The notes: generated by a model not told the origin, from the sequence alone. A stretch of DNA of 64,000 nucleotides from Fervidibacter sinensis (GCA_032161045.1 JAVHTH010000016.1); one strand, 5' to 3'. Positions 8,759 through 18,197 are shown, counted from the first letter of the stretch. A program made the numbers and translations.

Positions 8759-9799
8759 ATGGAGCGTCGGTGGGAAGAACTGTGGGAGTTGGACTATGGG
8801 GTTCGTTTGCCGACGAAAACCGATTACGGGATTGGCATTATCGGGTGCGGCGGGATTGTAAATCACGCGCACTTGCCCGCGTATCAACGGTTTGGTTTTC
8901 GCGTCGTTGCTTGCTGCGACATCAAAGAAGAAGCAGCGAAGCAGACAGCGGAAAGATTTGGCATCCCCCAATGGTTCACTGACTACAGGCAACTGCTTGA
9001 GTTGCCGGAAGTTGAAATCGTTGACCTCGCCATCCACCAACAAGGTAGAGTTGAAATCGTTCAAGCCGCGGCTCAAGCGGGCAAACACATCCTAATCCAA
9101 AAGCCGTTCGCCCACAGAATGGAAGATGCACTGGCAATGGTTGAAGCCTGTGAGAAGGCTGGGGTAAAGTTAATGGTCAATCAACAAGCAAGGTACGCAC
9201 CGGGACATAGGTTTGTCAAGTTGCTGATTGAAAACGGTTGGCTCGGCGAAGTTTACCACTTAACCCACCATGTTCGTGGCAACCAAGACAGCGGTTGGCC
9301 CGCCGAAACCCCAAACTTCCTCATCGTTGATCATGGCATTCACTACATTGACCTCATGCGTTACTGGACGGGACGGGAGCCCAAGCGAGTCTATGCTTCA
9401 ACGGTCCGAATGCCGGGGCAGCGAGCAATTTCACCAATGGTTTACAGCATCAACCTTGAGTTTGACGAAAACTGTATGGCGAACCTTTGGTTCAATGATG
9501 TCGTGCAGGGGAGAGACAGTCATTATGAGTTCACCGTTGACGGAACGAAAGGCACCGTGAGAGGAAACGCAACTCAAGTGACCTTGGCGCTGAAAGATGC
9601 GCCTGTTTCGGTGATGAGACTTGACTTGAAAGGAACTTGGTTTCCCGACGCATTCGCCGCGACCATGGCGGAACTGATGCGGGCAATTCAGGAAAACGAC
9701 GAACCGGCAATTTCAGGACGGGACAACTTAAGAACGCTGCAAATTGCTCTCGCCGCTGTTCGGTCCTCGGAAGAACACCGTCCCATTGAACTTGACTAA
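8759..9799 (+). CDS. Gfo/Idh/MocA family NAD(P)-dependent oxidoreductase
   Basis: A 346-residue sugar or polyol dehydrogenase of the glucose-fructose oxidoreductase/inositol dehydrogenase family. The Rossmann motif IGCGGI (about residues 27-32) is preceded by a short extra N-terminal stretch. The family's catalytic lysine appears in IQKPFAHR (the EKP equivalent, with Q for E), and the second conserved region DHGIHYIDLMRYWTG holds the typical active-site histidine. GGAGG lies eight bases before the ATG at 8759. The fucosidase gene follows 21 bases downstream on the same strand, so the two are probably co-transcribed and may process the same glycan; the sugar itself is not deducible. Confidence 0.9.
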   Translation: MERRWEELWELDYGVRLPTKTDYGIGIIGCGGIVNHAHLPAYQRFGFRVVACCDIKEEAAKQTAERFGIPQWFTDYRQLLELPEVEIVDLAIHQQGRVEIVQAAAQAGKHILIQKPFAHRMEDALAMVEACEKAGVKLMVNQQARYAPGHRFVKLLIENGWLGEVYHLTHHVRGNQDSGWPAETPNFLIVDHGIHYIDLMRYWTGREPKRVYASTVRMPGQRAISPMVYSINLEFDENCMANLWFNDVVQGRDSHYEFTVDGTKGTVRGNATQVTLALKDAPVSVMRLDLKGTWFPDAFAATMAELMRAIQENDEPAISGRDNLRTLQIALAAVRSSEEHRPIELD

Positions 9800-9820
9800 G
9801 TTGAGGGAGGCATCTTAAAG

Positions 9821-11317
9821 ATGCGAGTGGCAAGCGTTTTGCTTTTGGTCGTGTTGACAATTTCCTTGAAAGGAGGCACAGGTGGTATGGAAGAGATGAA
9901 AAGCCCGATTGAAATTCCGAAAGGACCGTTTCAACCCACTTGGGAGTCACTGCGCAACTACAAAGTCCCCGATTGGTATCTTGACGCCAAGTTTGGCATT
10001 TTCATCCACTGGGGAGTTTATTCAGTTCCTGCCTACGACAATGAGTGGTATCCACGACACATGTATGTCAAGGGGCATCATGTCTTTCAGCATCACCTTC
10101 AAACTTACGGACCTCAGGACAAATTCGGCTACAAGGATTTCATTCCTATGTTCACCGCAGAAAAGTGGCAACCAAAAGAATGGGCGAGGTTGTTCAGGGA
10201 AGCGGGGGCAAAGTATGTCGTCCTCGTAGCCGAGCACCACGACGGCTTTGCACTTTGGGACAGCGCTTACACTGACTGGAACGCAGTAAAAATGGGACCA
10301 AGACGGGACATCGTTGGAGAACTTGCCGAAGCGGTCAGAGCGGAAGGGCTTGTCTTCGGCGTTTCTTATCACCGCGCTGAAAACTGGTGGTTCTACAACG
10401 GGGGTAAAGAAATCCCGTCCGATGTCCAAGACCCAAGATACAGCGGTCTTTATGGACCCGCTCAGCCCCGTGAAACCCCGCCAGACGAAAAGTTCTTGAC
10501 AGAATGGCTGCTTCGGGCATGTGAGTTGGTTGACAAATATCGTCCGCAAATCTTTTGGTTTGACTGGTATATCGCCGAGCAGCATAAAGCCTTTGAACCA
10601 TACCTTCGCCTTTTTGCAGCCTACTACTACAACCGCGCAGCCGAGTGGGGAATTGGGGTTGCCATAAACTACAAACTCCATGCCTTTCCCGAAGGCACAG
10701 CAGTCCTTGACATTGAAAGGGGCAAACTTGACAGGATGCATCCCTTCTTCTGGCAAACAGACACATCAATTTGCAAACGGTCTTGGGGCTACATCAAAAA
10801 CCACGATTACCGAACGCCTGACTCCATCGTTGACGACTTGGTTGACATCGTAAGCAAAAACGGTTGCTTGCTTTTGAACATCGCACCTCGTCCCGACGGA
10901 ACTATTCCCGAGGAACAGCAGCAAATTTTACGAGAAATTGGGAAGTGGCTTGAGATTAACGGTGAGGCAATCTATGGAACGCGACCGTGGATTGTCTATG
11001 GCGAAGGACCAACAAGAGTTGTTGGAGGCATGTTCAAGGAATTGGAAACTCCGCCTTTTACAGGTCGGGATATTCGTTTTACTTGCAAAGGAAAAGTTCT
11101 CTACGCGATTGCGCTTGACGACCCCGGTGAAGAGATGCTCATTCAATCCCTCAGCACAAACTTAAGACTTTACGAAGACGAGATCGCTGAAGTCAGATTG
11201 CTCGGTCACGACCAGCCATTAGAGTGGAAGCGTGATGAAAGCGGATTAAGGGTCAAACTGCCGGAAAAGAAGCCAGCACCGTATGCGATTGCGATCAAAA
11301 TTGTGCCCAAAGAGTGA
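9821..11317 (+). CDS. GH29 alpha-L-fucosidase, secreted
   Basis: A 498-residue glycoside hydrolase family 29 enzyme that releases alpha-L-fucose from glycans. A signal peptide (about residues 1-20) points to export. The entry motif KFGIFIHWGVYSVPAY and the following EWYPRHMY are highly characteristic, as is EHHDGFALWDS. The likely nucleophile is the aspartate in FWFDWY near residue 248, and LLLNIAPRPDGTIP marks the end of the barrel, followed by a C-terminal beta-sandwich. GGGAGG precedes the ATG at 9821. With the upstream dehydrogenase it forms a two-gene glycan-degradation unit. Confidence 0.93.
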   Translation: MRVASVLLLVVLTISLKGGTGGMEEMKSPIEIPKGPFQPTWESLRNYKVPDWYLDAKFGIFIHWGVYSVPAYDNEWYPRHMYVKGHHVFQHHLQTYGPQDKFGYKDFIPMFTAEKWQPKEWARLFREAGAKYVVLVAEHHDGFALWDSAYTDWNAVKMGPRRDIVGELAEAVRAEGLVFGVSYHRAENWWFYNGGKEIPSDVQDPRYSGLYGPAQPRETPPDEKFLTEWLLRACELVDKYRPQIFWFDWYIAEQHKAFEPYLRLFAAYYYNRAAEWGIGVAINYKLHAFPEGTAVLDIERGKLDRMHPFFWQTDTSICKRSWGYIKNHDYRTPDSIVDDLVDIVSKNGCLLLNIAPRPDGTIPEEQQQILREIGKWLEINGEAIYGTRPWIVYGEGPTRVVGGMFKELETPPFTGRDIRFTCKGKVLYAIALDDPGEEMLIQSLSTNLRLYEDEIAEVRLLGHDQPLEWKRDESGLRVKLPEKKPAPYAIAIKIVPKE

Positions 11318-11337
11318 ATAGAGCGTGTTTGTGTGCT

Positions 11338-12018
11338 TCATTTTCGTCGTTTTCTAAATCCCGCAATACCCAATAGCCCTATGGTTAACAGCGAGAGCAC
11401 AGCAGGTTCAGGTGAAGCCACAAGGACTGCGGGTTGGGATTTTAATCCCGTCAAACCATTGAACAAGTTCGCTCGTGCTAATGTTGGTGTTTTATCGCTG
11501 AAGTAACCGAACACTACAGAATTCCCCCCAACCCCTATGCCTGTTGTGAAAAACCATGTGTAGGTTTTTGTGGTTGGTTCGTAGATGCCTGTTAATGTGC
11601 TCACACCGTTTTGTTTGAGTTCGCTAAAATGAGTGTCTCCCGATGGCTTGCTGGTTTGGAACGAATTGGACGCTCCCACTGAAACAGGAGCGGGCGAAGG
11701 TCCTAACGCCACAGCCGTGATACTGCCCTGACCGCTCTCAAAGATGACTTGATATGCGTAAACCCATTTGCCGTTGGTTACACCGCCGCTTGAGAGGTAA
11801 GCGATACTAACGATTTTCCCTGAAGAACCATCGCTGAAGACAAACGGAGATTCCAAAACTTGAACATTGGTAGGCGCCCATGTTGAAGCGAAATCGGTCC
11901 AAGAAACAGGTGTGTTTGAAAGCGGAATCGCATTGCTTGTTCCCAAAACAGTGATGTTCACGACAAAGCAAACTGCCGTCAAAGCTATCCACTTTTTGAG
12001 CCCGAGCCATCCGTCCAT
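11338..12018 (-). CDS. PEP-CTERM sorting-domain exoprotein
   Basis: A small exported protein of about 226 residues. It starts with a signal peptide and ends with a classic PEP-CTERM tail: SPEP, then a transmembrane segment (LSLLTIGLLGIAGF), then RKRRK. Such tails are recognised by exosortase and removed during surface export, usually in organisms that make extracellular polysaccharide. No exosortase (EpsH/XrtA) is encoded in this window. AAGGAGGG lies six bases before the ATG at 12018, so the upstream extension of the frame to 12045 is not used. The beta-rich middle has no domain I recognise; function unknown. Confidence 0.88.
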   Translation of the reverse strand: MDGWLGLKKWIALTAVCFVVNITVLGTSNAIPLSNTPVSWTDFASTWAPTNVQVLESPFVFSDGSSGKIVSIAYLSSGGVTNGKWVYAYQVIFESGQGSITAVALGPSPAPVSVGASNSFQTSKPSGDTHFSELKQNGVSTLTGIYEPTTKTYTWFFTTGIGVGGNSVVFGYFSDKTPTLARANLFNGLTGLKSQPAVLVASPEPAVLSLLTIGLLGIAGFRKRRK

Positions 12019-12144
12019 ACGAAACCCTCCTTCGCGATTCAGCATTCACTGCTGGGCTGAGAGTGTAAGTAGATGTGAAGCAAACTGGCGTGACAATAAT
12101 CACATAAGTTCGCCATCTAACGAAGTTAAGTCAAGAGCGCTGAT

Positions 12145-12981
12145 TTAACCCCGCACAGATATGCCCTTCTCCTTGAAGGCAGACAAGATTGACCTGTAAA
12201 GGTCACTTTGGACTTGACGAGCGCCATCAAGGGGATCCGAAACCCAAACGAGCAACTCAAAACTCAATGTGTCGCCGATTTTCGTCACCCAAACCTGCGG
12301 TGAAGGTTCATTGAGAGTTTGTGGATGAGAACGGGCAATTTCAAGGAGTGTGGCTTCAACAACTTCAATGTCGGCACCGCCATTCACCGTGATTGGCACA
12401 TGGACTCTCATGCTTTTCCCCGAAAGCGTCCAGTTTGTAACAGCGGCGTTGATAAATTGCGAGTTGGGGATGGCGATGACGGAGCCACGAGGGGTTTCAA
12501 TTAAAGTCGCACGGGCGCCGATGTGGACGACTTTCCCGATTTCACCGGCGACGCTGACTACATCGCCAACTTTCATCGTCCGTTCCATCAGCAAGATAAG
12601 ACCACTGACGAAATTGTTGACAATTGTTTGCAAACCGAAACCGAGCCCAACCCCCAAAGCGCCAGCGAAGAAAGCAAACGAACTGAATTTGATGCCCAAA
12701 AAGTCGGCAATCACAAACAACCCTAAAACCCAAATGGCTACTTTGATCCAACGAGTTAGCAAAGTTGCTGTGTATTCGGGGACAGTGGTGTGAGTTTTAA
12801 TCCACCTTTGAGCCAGTCCCCCAGTCCACTTAGCGATGAAATGTAAGCAAAGGACCAACGCCAAACCTTTTAGCAAACTCAAGGTTGAAAGTTTAGCGCC
12901 GCCAAGCGTCAAAACCGGGCTTGACAGCCATTTAAGCAACTTCTCTGCCCACATCCTCATCACCGACTTGCATTGTAACAT
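12145..12981 (-). CDS. mscS: Small-conductance mechanosensitive channel (MscS family)
   Basis: A 278-residue inner-membrane channel that opens under membrane tension to release solutes after hypo-osmotic shock. Three hydrophobic segments are followed by the pore-lining glycine/alanine-rich helix (GALGVGLGFGLQTIVNNFVSG), then the beta domain starting VGDVV and the mixed alpha/beta vestibule domain. The conserved IPNSQFINAAVTNW stretch of MscS is clear. The start is uncertain: ATGs at 12981, 12960 and 12954 are in frame and none has a strong binding site. It is divergent from recO, separated by about 30 bases, so the two probably share a compact promoter region. Confidence 0.92.
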   Translation of the reverse strand: MLQCKSVMRMWAEKLLKWLSSPVLTLGGAKLSTLSLLKGLALVLCLHFIAKWTGGLAQRWIKTHTTVPEYTATLLTRWIKVAIWVLGLFVIADFLGIKFSSFAFFAGALGVGLGFGLQTIVNNFVSGLILLMERTMKVGDVVSVAGEIGKVVHIGARATLIETPRGSVIAIPNSQFINAAVTNWTLSGKSMRVHVPITVNGGADIEVVEATLLEIARSHPQTLNEPSPQVWVTKIGDTLSFELLVWVSDPLDGARQVQSDLYRSILSAFKEKGISVRG

Positions 12982-13010
12982 GGTGAAGGCTTTGTGTTAT
13001 CGTTTGGCAA

Positions 13011-13820
13011 ATGGTGATGGCGAGCATGTTCATCTCGCGAATTGTTCCCGTTCAAGCAATTGTTTTGAGGGCAACACCTTGGCGAGAGAAGGACAGGTTA
13101 CTTGCTTTGTTGACAAGGGAGCGAGGCAAAGTTTTTGCGCTCGCTCAAGGCGCACAAGTTCCGCAAAATCGCTTAGCGCCGGCAACCCAAACCGGCACTG
13201 TGGCGACTTTCTGGCTTGCCCGAGCCCGTGAATTTGACCGCGTGACCGATTACAGGATTGAGCAACTTCCAACACAAATTCGCCATGATATTTTGGCGCT
13301 GACCGCATTTAGCATTGCTTCCGAGTTAATTGAGTTAGCGGTTCCCTTTGAAGTCGCCGACCAAGAGTTGTTTAATGAAGTCCTTTGGTTTGTGGAGCGC
13401 CTTGAGGAAGGAACTTCCCCAATCAAATGGTTGGTCGCAATTCAGATCAGGCTCCTTTGGCGGTTAGGTTGGATGCCCAATTTGCTCACTTGCTCCTTGT
13501 GCGGGGTGGAACTTGACAAAGAGCAAATTGCTTTTGCCCCGTCAATAGGTGGAGCGGTATGTGAGAAATGTCAATTGTCAAGGGTGCCCGCCGATGTTCA
13601 GTTTTTCCCAAATGCCTCGTTGCAAGCGATTTACTCTTTGTGGCAGCAGCCGAGGTTAATTGAAACGCTTCACCTGCGTCCAAACCTTTGGCAGCAAGCA
13701 TTGACATTGTTGCGAAACCATTGGCGCTACCACATAGAAGCGGAAGGAAAGGCTTGGAGGGTTTGGCAACAAATTGCAGCCTCCCTCGTTCCATCCACCG
13801 TTCGTCGGAAACTGCCTTGA
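13011..13820 (+). CDS. recO: DNA repair protein RecO
   Basis: RecO binds DNA and, with RecR, loads RecA on SSB-coated single strands during recombinational repair. The N-terminal OB fold is recognisable from VQAIVLRATPWREKDRLLAL followed by TRERGKVFALAQGA. The central zinc-binding site is C..C (CSLCGVEL) and C..C (CEKC), about 30 residues apart. Length 269 residues is normal. Three ATGs (13011, 13017, 13026) are in frame near the start, and no strong binding site separates them. recA, recX and ssb, its functional partners, are elsewhere in this window. Confidence 0.92.
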   Translation: MVMASMFISRIVPVQAIVLRATPWREKDRLLALLTRERGKVFALAQGAQVPQNRLAPATQTGTVATFWLARAREFDRVTDYRIEQLPTQIRHDILALTAFSIASELIELAVPFEVADQELFNEVLWFVERLEEGTSPIKWLVAIQIRLLWRLGWMPNLLTCSLCGVELDKEQIAFAPSIGGAVCEKCQLSRVPADVQFFPNASLQAIYSLWQQPRLIETLHLRPNLWQQALTLLRNHWRYHIEAEGKAWRVWQQIAASLVPSTVRRKLP

Positions 13821-13958
13821 CTTTTTTACTTTCCACTCCTTGTCCCGCAGTTGAGTTCGTTGGGCATCGTGTATCAGTTTCGGAAACTTTGCCTCATAAT
13901 TTGCTAAACCGAATACAAGGTCGTTTTTGCAACCGTATGCGAAAGGGGGCTTGTCGTT

Positions 13959-15743
13959 ATGGTCAAAAACAATGTCAACATAAAACTTGGCGGTGAGGCA
14001 GGGCAAGGTGTTGAATCCTCTGGCATGGGGTTTGCCCGCGCCATCGCCCGCGCAGGTTTGCATATCTTCGGCGTTCAAGACTACATGTCCCGCATCCGAG
14101 GTGGACATAACTGGTATCAAATCCGAGTTTCCGAACATCCCGTATTTGCACATGAACCGCAAATCCAAATTCTCATCGCTTTGGATGAACGGACAATTCG
14201 GGAACACCTTGACGAAGTGGTAGAAGGTGGAGCGGTCATTTACGATGAAGGGTTGAAAGTGGACGACAGTGAAATCAAATCGCGCGGCATCATCCCAATG
14301 CCACTACCGCTTTCAAAACTTGCAGAGGAACTCGGCGGCAGCAAGTTGATGCTGAACACTGCCGCAATTGCCGCTGCTGCTGGAATCATGGAGTTTGACC
14401 TGAGTTACCCGGAAAGTGTCATTCGCGACAGTTTCGGTCGGCGTAAAGGCTCAGAAATCGCTGACCGCAATATCCGCGTCGCCAACGCCGCCTACGAAGA
14501 AGCGCGAAGGCGATTCGCGGACTTGTTTGATTGGAAACTTGAAGCCAACCCAAATGCACCGAAGAGAATGGTCATCAATGGCAACCAAGCGCTTGGGCTT
14601 GGCGCTCTTGCTGCGGGCTGCAAGTTCTGTTGCGGCTACCCAATGACACCTGCTTCCAGTTTGCTTGAATTCATGTTCGCCCAAGCGAGAAAGTTCAATC
14701 TCGTTGTCCGTCAAACGGAAGACGAAATTTCCGCATTGCTTCACACCATCGGTGCTGCCCATGCAGGTGTTAGAGCAATGACTTGCACATCCGGAGGCGG
14801 TTTCAGTTTGATGGTTGAGGCGCTGAGTTTGGCGGGTTCAACGGAAACCCCTTTGGTCCTTGTCGTCGCGCAACGCCCCGGTCCAGCAACAGGCATGCCA
14901 ACGCGAACGGAGCAAGGTGAGTTGCTGTTCACGCTCTTTGCTGGGCATGGTGAGTTCCCACGAGCCGTTATCGCCCCCGGCTCGGTTGAACAGTGCATTT
15001 ACGAGGTGGCTCGTGCTTTCAACATCGCAGAAAGGTATCAAATGCCCGTCATTGTCTTGACAGACGCTTTTCTCGCGAACTCGCTTCGCTCCATTGACAT
15101 TGACGCGATTGATTTCCGAAAAATCACCGAGAACATTGACCGGGGGAAACTGATCCTACCCCATGAGCACGAAAAAGTTGGGGAAGCAGTGAAAAACGGC
15201 TATCGCCGATTTGAATTCACTGAAGATGGGATATCGCTTCGCATTCCGCCGGGGCATCCAAAAGCCGTTTACTCTGTTGCAGGTGAGGAACACACACCTG
15301 AGGGCTTCATTGATTGGGAGGAACGAACGGACAACCGAATCAAGATGATGCAGAAGCGAATGAAGAAACTTGAAGTCGCTGTCAGTGATATGAAGTTGCC
15401 TGAACTTCATGGTCCCAAAGATGCCGAATTGACACTTGTTTGCTGGGGTTCTTCTCTCGGTCCGACCCTTGAAGCGATGGAAAGGTTGAATGAGAACGGC
15501 GTGAGGACAAACCTTCTGCAGTTCATAGATATTCACCCACTGGATTGGGACGGCGTCACAGACATATTGTCAAATTCACGAACTTGGGTCTCCGTTGAAG
15601 GCAACTTCAGTGGGCAACTTGCAAAGTGGATTCGGATGAACACGGGTTTGAAACCCGCAGCGACGGTCATTCGCTATGATGGTCGTCCGCTCAATCCCGT
15701 TTACATCGTTGAGCAACTTCAAAAAGCGCTCGCAAAGATTTGA
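13959..15743 (+). CDS. korA: 2-oxoacid:acceptor oxidoreductase, fused gamma-alpha subunit
   Basis: This subunit of a 2-oxoacid:ferredoxin oxidoreductase, most similar in layout to 2-oxoglutarate synthases (KorA), takes part in CoA-dependent oxidative decarboxylation or the reverse carboxylation. The 594 residues contain an N-terminal gamma domain (GGEAGQGVESSG at about residues 11-22, RIRGGHNWYQIR) and a C-terminal alpha domain beginning near residue 205 (GNQALGLGALAAG, GYPMTPAS). AAGGGGGC precedes the ATG at 13959. The beta subunit follows after 23 bases. No ferredoxin-like delta subunit is adjacent, which is normal for the two-subunit KorAB type. Substrate assignment to 2-oxoglutarate is likely but not proven from sequence. 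Confidence 0.9.
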   Translation: MVKNNVNIKLGGEAGQGVESSGMGFARAIARAGLHIFGVQDYMSRIRGGHNWYQIRVSEHPVFAHEPQIQILIALDERTIREHLDEVVEGGAVIYDEGLKVDDSEIKSRGIIPMPLPLSKLAEELGGSKLMLNTAAIAAAAGIMEFDLSYPESVIRDSFGRRKGSEIADRNIRVANAAYEEARRRFADLFDWKLEANPNAPKRMVINGNQALGLGALAAGCKFCCGYPMTPASSLLEFMFAQARKFNLVVRQTEDEISALLHTIGAAHAGVRAMTCTSGGGFSLMVEALSLAGSTETPLVLVVAQRPGPATGMPTRTEQGELLFTLFAGHGEFPRAVIAPGSVEQCIYEVARAFNIAERYQMPVIVLTDAFLANSLRSIDIDAIDFRKITENIDRGKLILPHEHEKVGEAVKNGYRRFEFTEDGISLRIPPGHPKAVYSVAGEEHTPEGFIDWEERTDNRIKMMQKRMKKLEVAVSDMKLPELHGPKDAELTLVCWGSSLGPTLEAMERLNENGVRTNLLQFIDIHPLDWDGVTDILSNSRTWVSVEGNFSGQLAKWIRMNTGLKPAATVIRYDGRPLNPVYIVEQLQKALAKI

Positions 15744-15766
15744 ATCGTGACAGGAGGTGTCAAGGC

Positions 15767-16648
15767 ATGGCTGCAACTCAAGTGACGATGCGAGATTTGC
15801 AAAGTCCCGTTGAGCCGACATGGTGTCCGGGATGCGGCGACTACGGGATCTTGAACGCTGTCAAGAGGGCACTGGTGCAATTGAGCATACCACCGCATCA
15901 AGTTGCCTTCTTCAGCGGGATAGGTTGCGGAAGTAAACTTCCAGATTACATAAGGGCAAACGGTTTCAACAGTTTGCACGGTCGCCCGGTTCCCATTGCT
16001 CAAGGTTTCAAGTTGGCTCACCATGACATGGTCGTCATTGTTGTTGACGGAGACGGCGACAATTACGGCATTGGTGGTAACCATTGGCTTCATGTCATGC
16101 GGCGAAACATCAACATCACCCACATCGTCCAAGACAACATGGTCTATGGCTTGACAAAAGGGCAGTATGCTCCAACCAGCATGAAGGGTTTTGTCAGCAG
16201 CACTTCGCCTGAGGGGACAATTGAGTGGCCAATTAACCCCATCGCCATTGCGCTTGCCGCTGGGGCAACATTTGTCGCTCGTGGCTTCGCTGGTGACCCA
16301 AAATATTTGGCTGATTTGATCGCCAAGGGAATTCAGCATAAAGGTTACGCGTTGATTGATGTGTTCCAACCTTGCGTCATCTTCAACCGCATCAACACCT
16401 ACGATTGGTTCCGAGAACGAATTTACAAACTTGAGGACGACCCGAACTATGACCCACGCGACAAAAAGATGGCATGGGAAAAGGCTCACGAATGGGGCGA
16501 CCGCATCCCGATCGGCATCTTTTACATCAACGAAGAACAGCCAACCCTTGAGGAGCAAATCCCGGCGTTGGCGGAGAAACCGCTTTACCAACACGAAATT
16601 CCGCCCAAACTTGAGGACTTGGAGGCTCTCAAGTTGATGTTTGTGTGA
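15767..16648 (+). CDS. korB: 2-oxoacid:ferredoxin oxidoreductase beta subunit (TPP-binding)
   Basis: The 293-residue thiamine-pyrophosphate subunit partners the upstream gamma-alpha chain. CPGCGDYG (residues about 20-27) holds cysteines that help bind the iron-sulfur cluster. The TPP/Mg site is the DGDGDNYGIGGNH segment near residue 92. C-terminal stretches typical of KorB, including VFQPCVIFN, are present. AGGAGGTG lies just upstream of the ATG at 15767, so the nine-codon upstream extension is rejected. It is the last gene of the two-gene operon; a cloverleaf repeat lies between it and the convergent MFS gene. Confidence 0.92.
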   Translation: MAATQVTMRDLQSPVEPTWCPGCGDYGILNAVKRALVQLSIPPHQVAFFSGIGCGSKLPDYIRANGFNSLHGRPVPIAQGFKLAHHDMVVIVVDGDGDNYGIGGNHWLHVMRRNINITHIVQDNMVYGLTKGQYAPTSMKGFVSSTSPEGTIEWPINPIAIALAAGATFVARGFAGDPKYLADLIAKGIQHKGYALIDVFQPCVIFNRINTYDWFRERIYKLEDDPNYDPRDKKMAWEKAHEWGDRIPIGIFYINEEQPTLEEQIPALAEKPLYQHEIPPKLEDLEALKLMFV

Positions 16649-16732
16649 TGGGTTTCATCAGGGCGACTTTATCGGCTTTGTAGAAATCCCGTTTGGGAAT
16701 GCATCTTCCGATGCGTTGATTTTTGCTCTCCT

Positions 16733-16793
16733 TCGGAGGGCAAGCCTCTGGCTTGCCGAAATTTTTCGGCAGGGCAGTAGCCCTGCCCTCCGA
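16733..16793. repeat. Cloverleaf repeat, GGAGGGC family, copy 1
   Basis: A 61-bp element with a perfect 10-bp outer stem TCGGAGGGCA/TGCCCTCCGA. Inside it are arm 1 (GGCAAGCC, loop TCT, GGCTTGCC), a central GAAATTTTTC segment flanked by GCC/GGC, and arm 2 (GGCAGGGC, loop AGTA, GCCCTGCC). It sits between the convergent ends of korB and the MFS gene. The same architecture recurs near 21.1 kb and, with other arm sequences, near 21.4 and 59.6 kb. Confidence 0.8.
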
Positions 16794-16868
16794 GAGGTTC
16801 GGCTCGGCAGCAGCCTCCTTCGCCGATGCAGCACGAGAACTCCTACAGAACCAGTTCTTGGCTCTCAC

Positions 16869-18197
16869 TCACTTTGAATAGGTCGTGGCTTTTGCACTGA
16901 CGGAGATGAAAGCGGGTCGCAGTTTCCTGCTTTCCCAAACAGCCAACAATACACCTGTGAAAGCGATGGAAAAGAGAACGCTGTGTGAAACATAGTTCAG
17001 CAAAATGCCGCCCAAAACAGGCAATAACATCATTCCGCTCTCCGTCGCGTTGCTCAGAGCCAAGTAAGTCGGTCGGTGCGCTTCATCGGCAAGTTCTAAA
17101 ACATAGTTGGTGAATGCAATCGCGATGCCAGTCCCGGCGAAGGCGAGGAAGAAGTAAGTCAAAGGATACAAGGGCAAGACCGAAACGCCAAGGACATAGT
17201 GAAGGAATGTCAAGAAAAGCACCCAGCCCGATGGGATGGCTGCTAAAGCGATGGAGCATTTCAAAACAAACAAGTTGCTTTTTCGGTCAGCGAGTATGCT
17301 CCACAACACATTTGCCAGTAAACTTCCGACCGTTTCAGCAATGATGAACGAGCCAAGTAGAGAAGGTTTCGCTCCTAACTTCACCACAGCGTAGGTGCTG
17401 TAAAACGGCGAGGCAATCAATCCGACATCCATCAACAGCCTCACTTTGATGAGTTGTCGGAAATCCGCTCGTTGCTTCCAAAGTTCAACCATAGTTTGCA
17501 ATTGCTCTCGCCAAGAGCGAGGCGGCGGCGTCCACTCCGGCGGCGGTTCATGGATGAGGAAGAAGGTGAGCCATGCAAGGGCGTAAGTGACGAAGGCGAA
17601 AATCAGCAAGATGGCGTAGTTGTAAGGGAAGTCAATTCCCCATTCTCCCTTCAAGACATGCCGGACAACGATCCCAACACCGATCCCCAAAACACTCCCC
17701 CAAAACATCCTCAATCCCCAAAAAGCACCTCTGCGGCGGAAGGGAACAGTGCGAGCAAAAATGTCCATGAAGGCTAAGGAAGAGATGCCACCAGTGACAG
17801 TATAAACTGCGTAGCCAAGCAGGAACAAGATTGCCGCGTAGATGGGGAATTTAGGAGCGACATAAATCACGACAGCAATCATCCAAAGCCAACCAAGTGC
17901 TCTCCCAAAAGCCATGTTAGCGTAAAGGGGAAGTTTTCTTGGCAATGATTCAACCCAACCGGCGACAAACATTGGAGGCAAAAACCAACCAAGCCCAGCC
18001 ACAGCAGTCAGCACGCCAGCGTAAAACTCGCTTCCCGTCAATTTTGTCAAGAAAACAGCCAACACTGTGGACGGATGCGAGAAAGTGATGCCCACTTTGA
18101 AAAGGATTCCGTTGATGACGCCAAGCCAAAAATTTCTTTTCCAGTTTTGCCACCTGTCACTGACCGCCAAAACCGTTCTTTGACCATCACTGTCCAT
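16869..18197 (-). CDS. Major facilitator superfamily transporter
   Basis: A 442-residue multi-helix inner-membrane protein with about twelve hydrophobic segments split by a central hydrophilic loop (EPPPEWTPPPRSWREQL, about residues 215-231), the usual MFS layout. The cytoplasmic loops after helices 2 and 8 carry basic patches, although the canonical GxLaDrxGrr motif is weak; ILADRKSN in the second half is the clearest remnant. The substrate cannot be inferred. It is transcribed away from the HEAT-repeat gene and converges on korB. It ends with hydrophilic SAKATTYSK. Start at 18197 follows GGTGATGGG. Confidence 0.85.
   Translation of the reverse strand: MDSDGQRTVLAVSDRWQNWKRNFWLGVINGILFKVGITFSHPSTVLAVFLTKLTGSEFYAGVLTAVAGLGWFLPPMFVAGWVESLPRKLPLYANMAFGRALGWLWMIAVVIYVAPKFPIYAAILFLLGYAVYTVTGGISSLAFMDIFARTVPFRRRGAFWGLRMFWGSVLGIGVGIVVRHVLKGEWGIDFPYNYAILLIFAFVTYALAWLTFFLIHEPPPEWTPPPRSWREQLQTMVELWKQRADFRQLIKVRLLMDVGLIASPFYSTYAVVKLGAKPSLLGSFIIAETVGSLLANVLWSILADRKSNLFVLKCSIALAAIPSGWVLFLTFLHYVLGVSVLPLYPLTYFFLAFAGTGIAIAFTNYVLELADEAHRPTYLALSNATESGMMLLPVLGGILLNYVSHSVLFSIAFTGVLLAVWESRKLRPAFISVSAKATTYSK

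Noticed and set aside
16733..16793. tRNA-like gene
   Set aside because: It folds as a cloverleaf but lacks the D- and T-loop sequences, anticodon arm length and CCA end of a tRNA.
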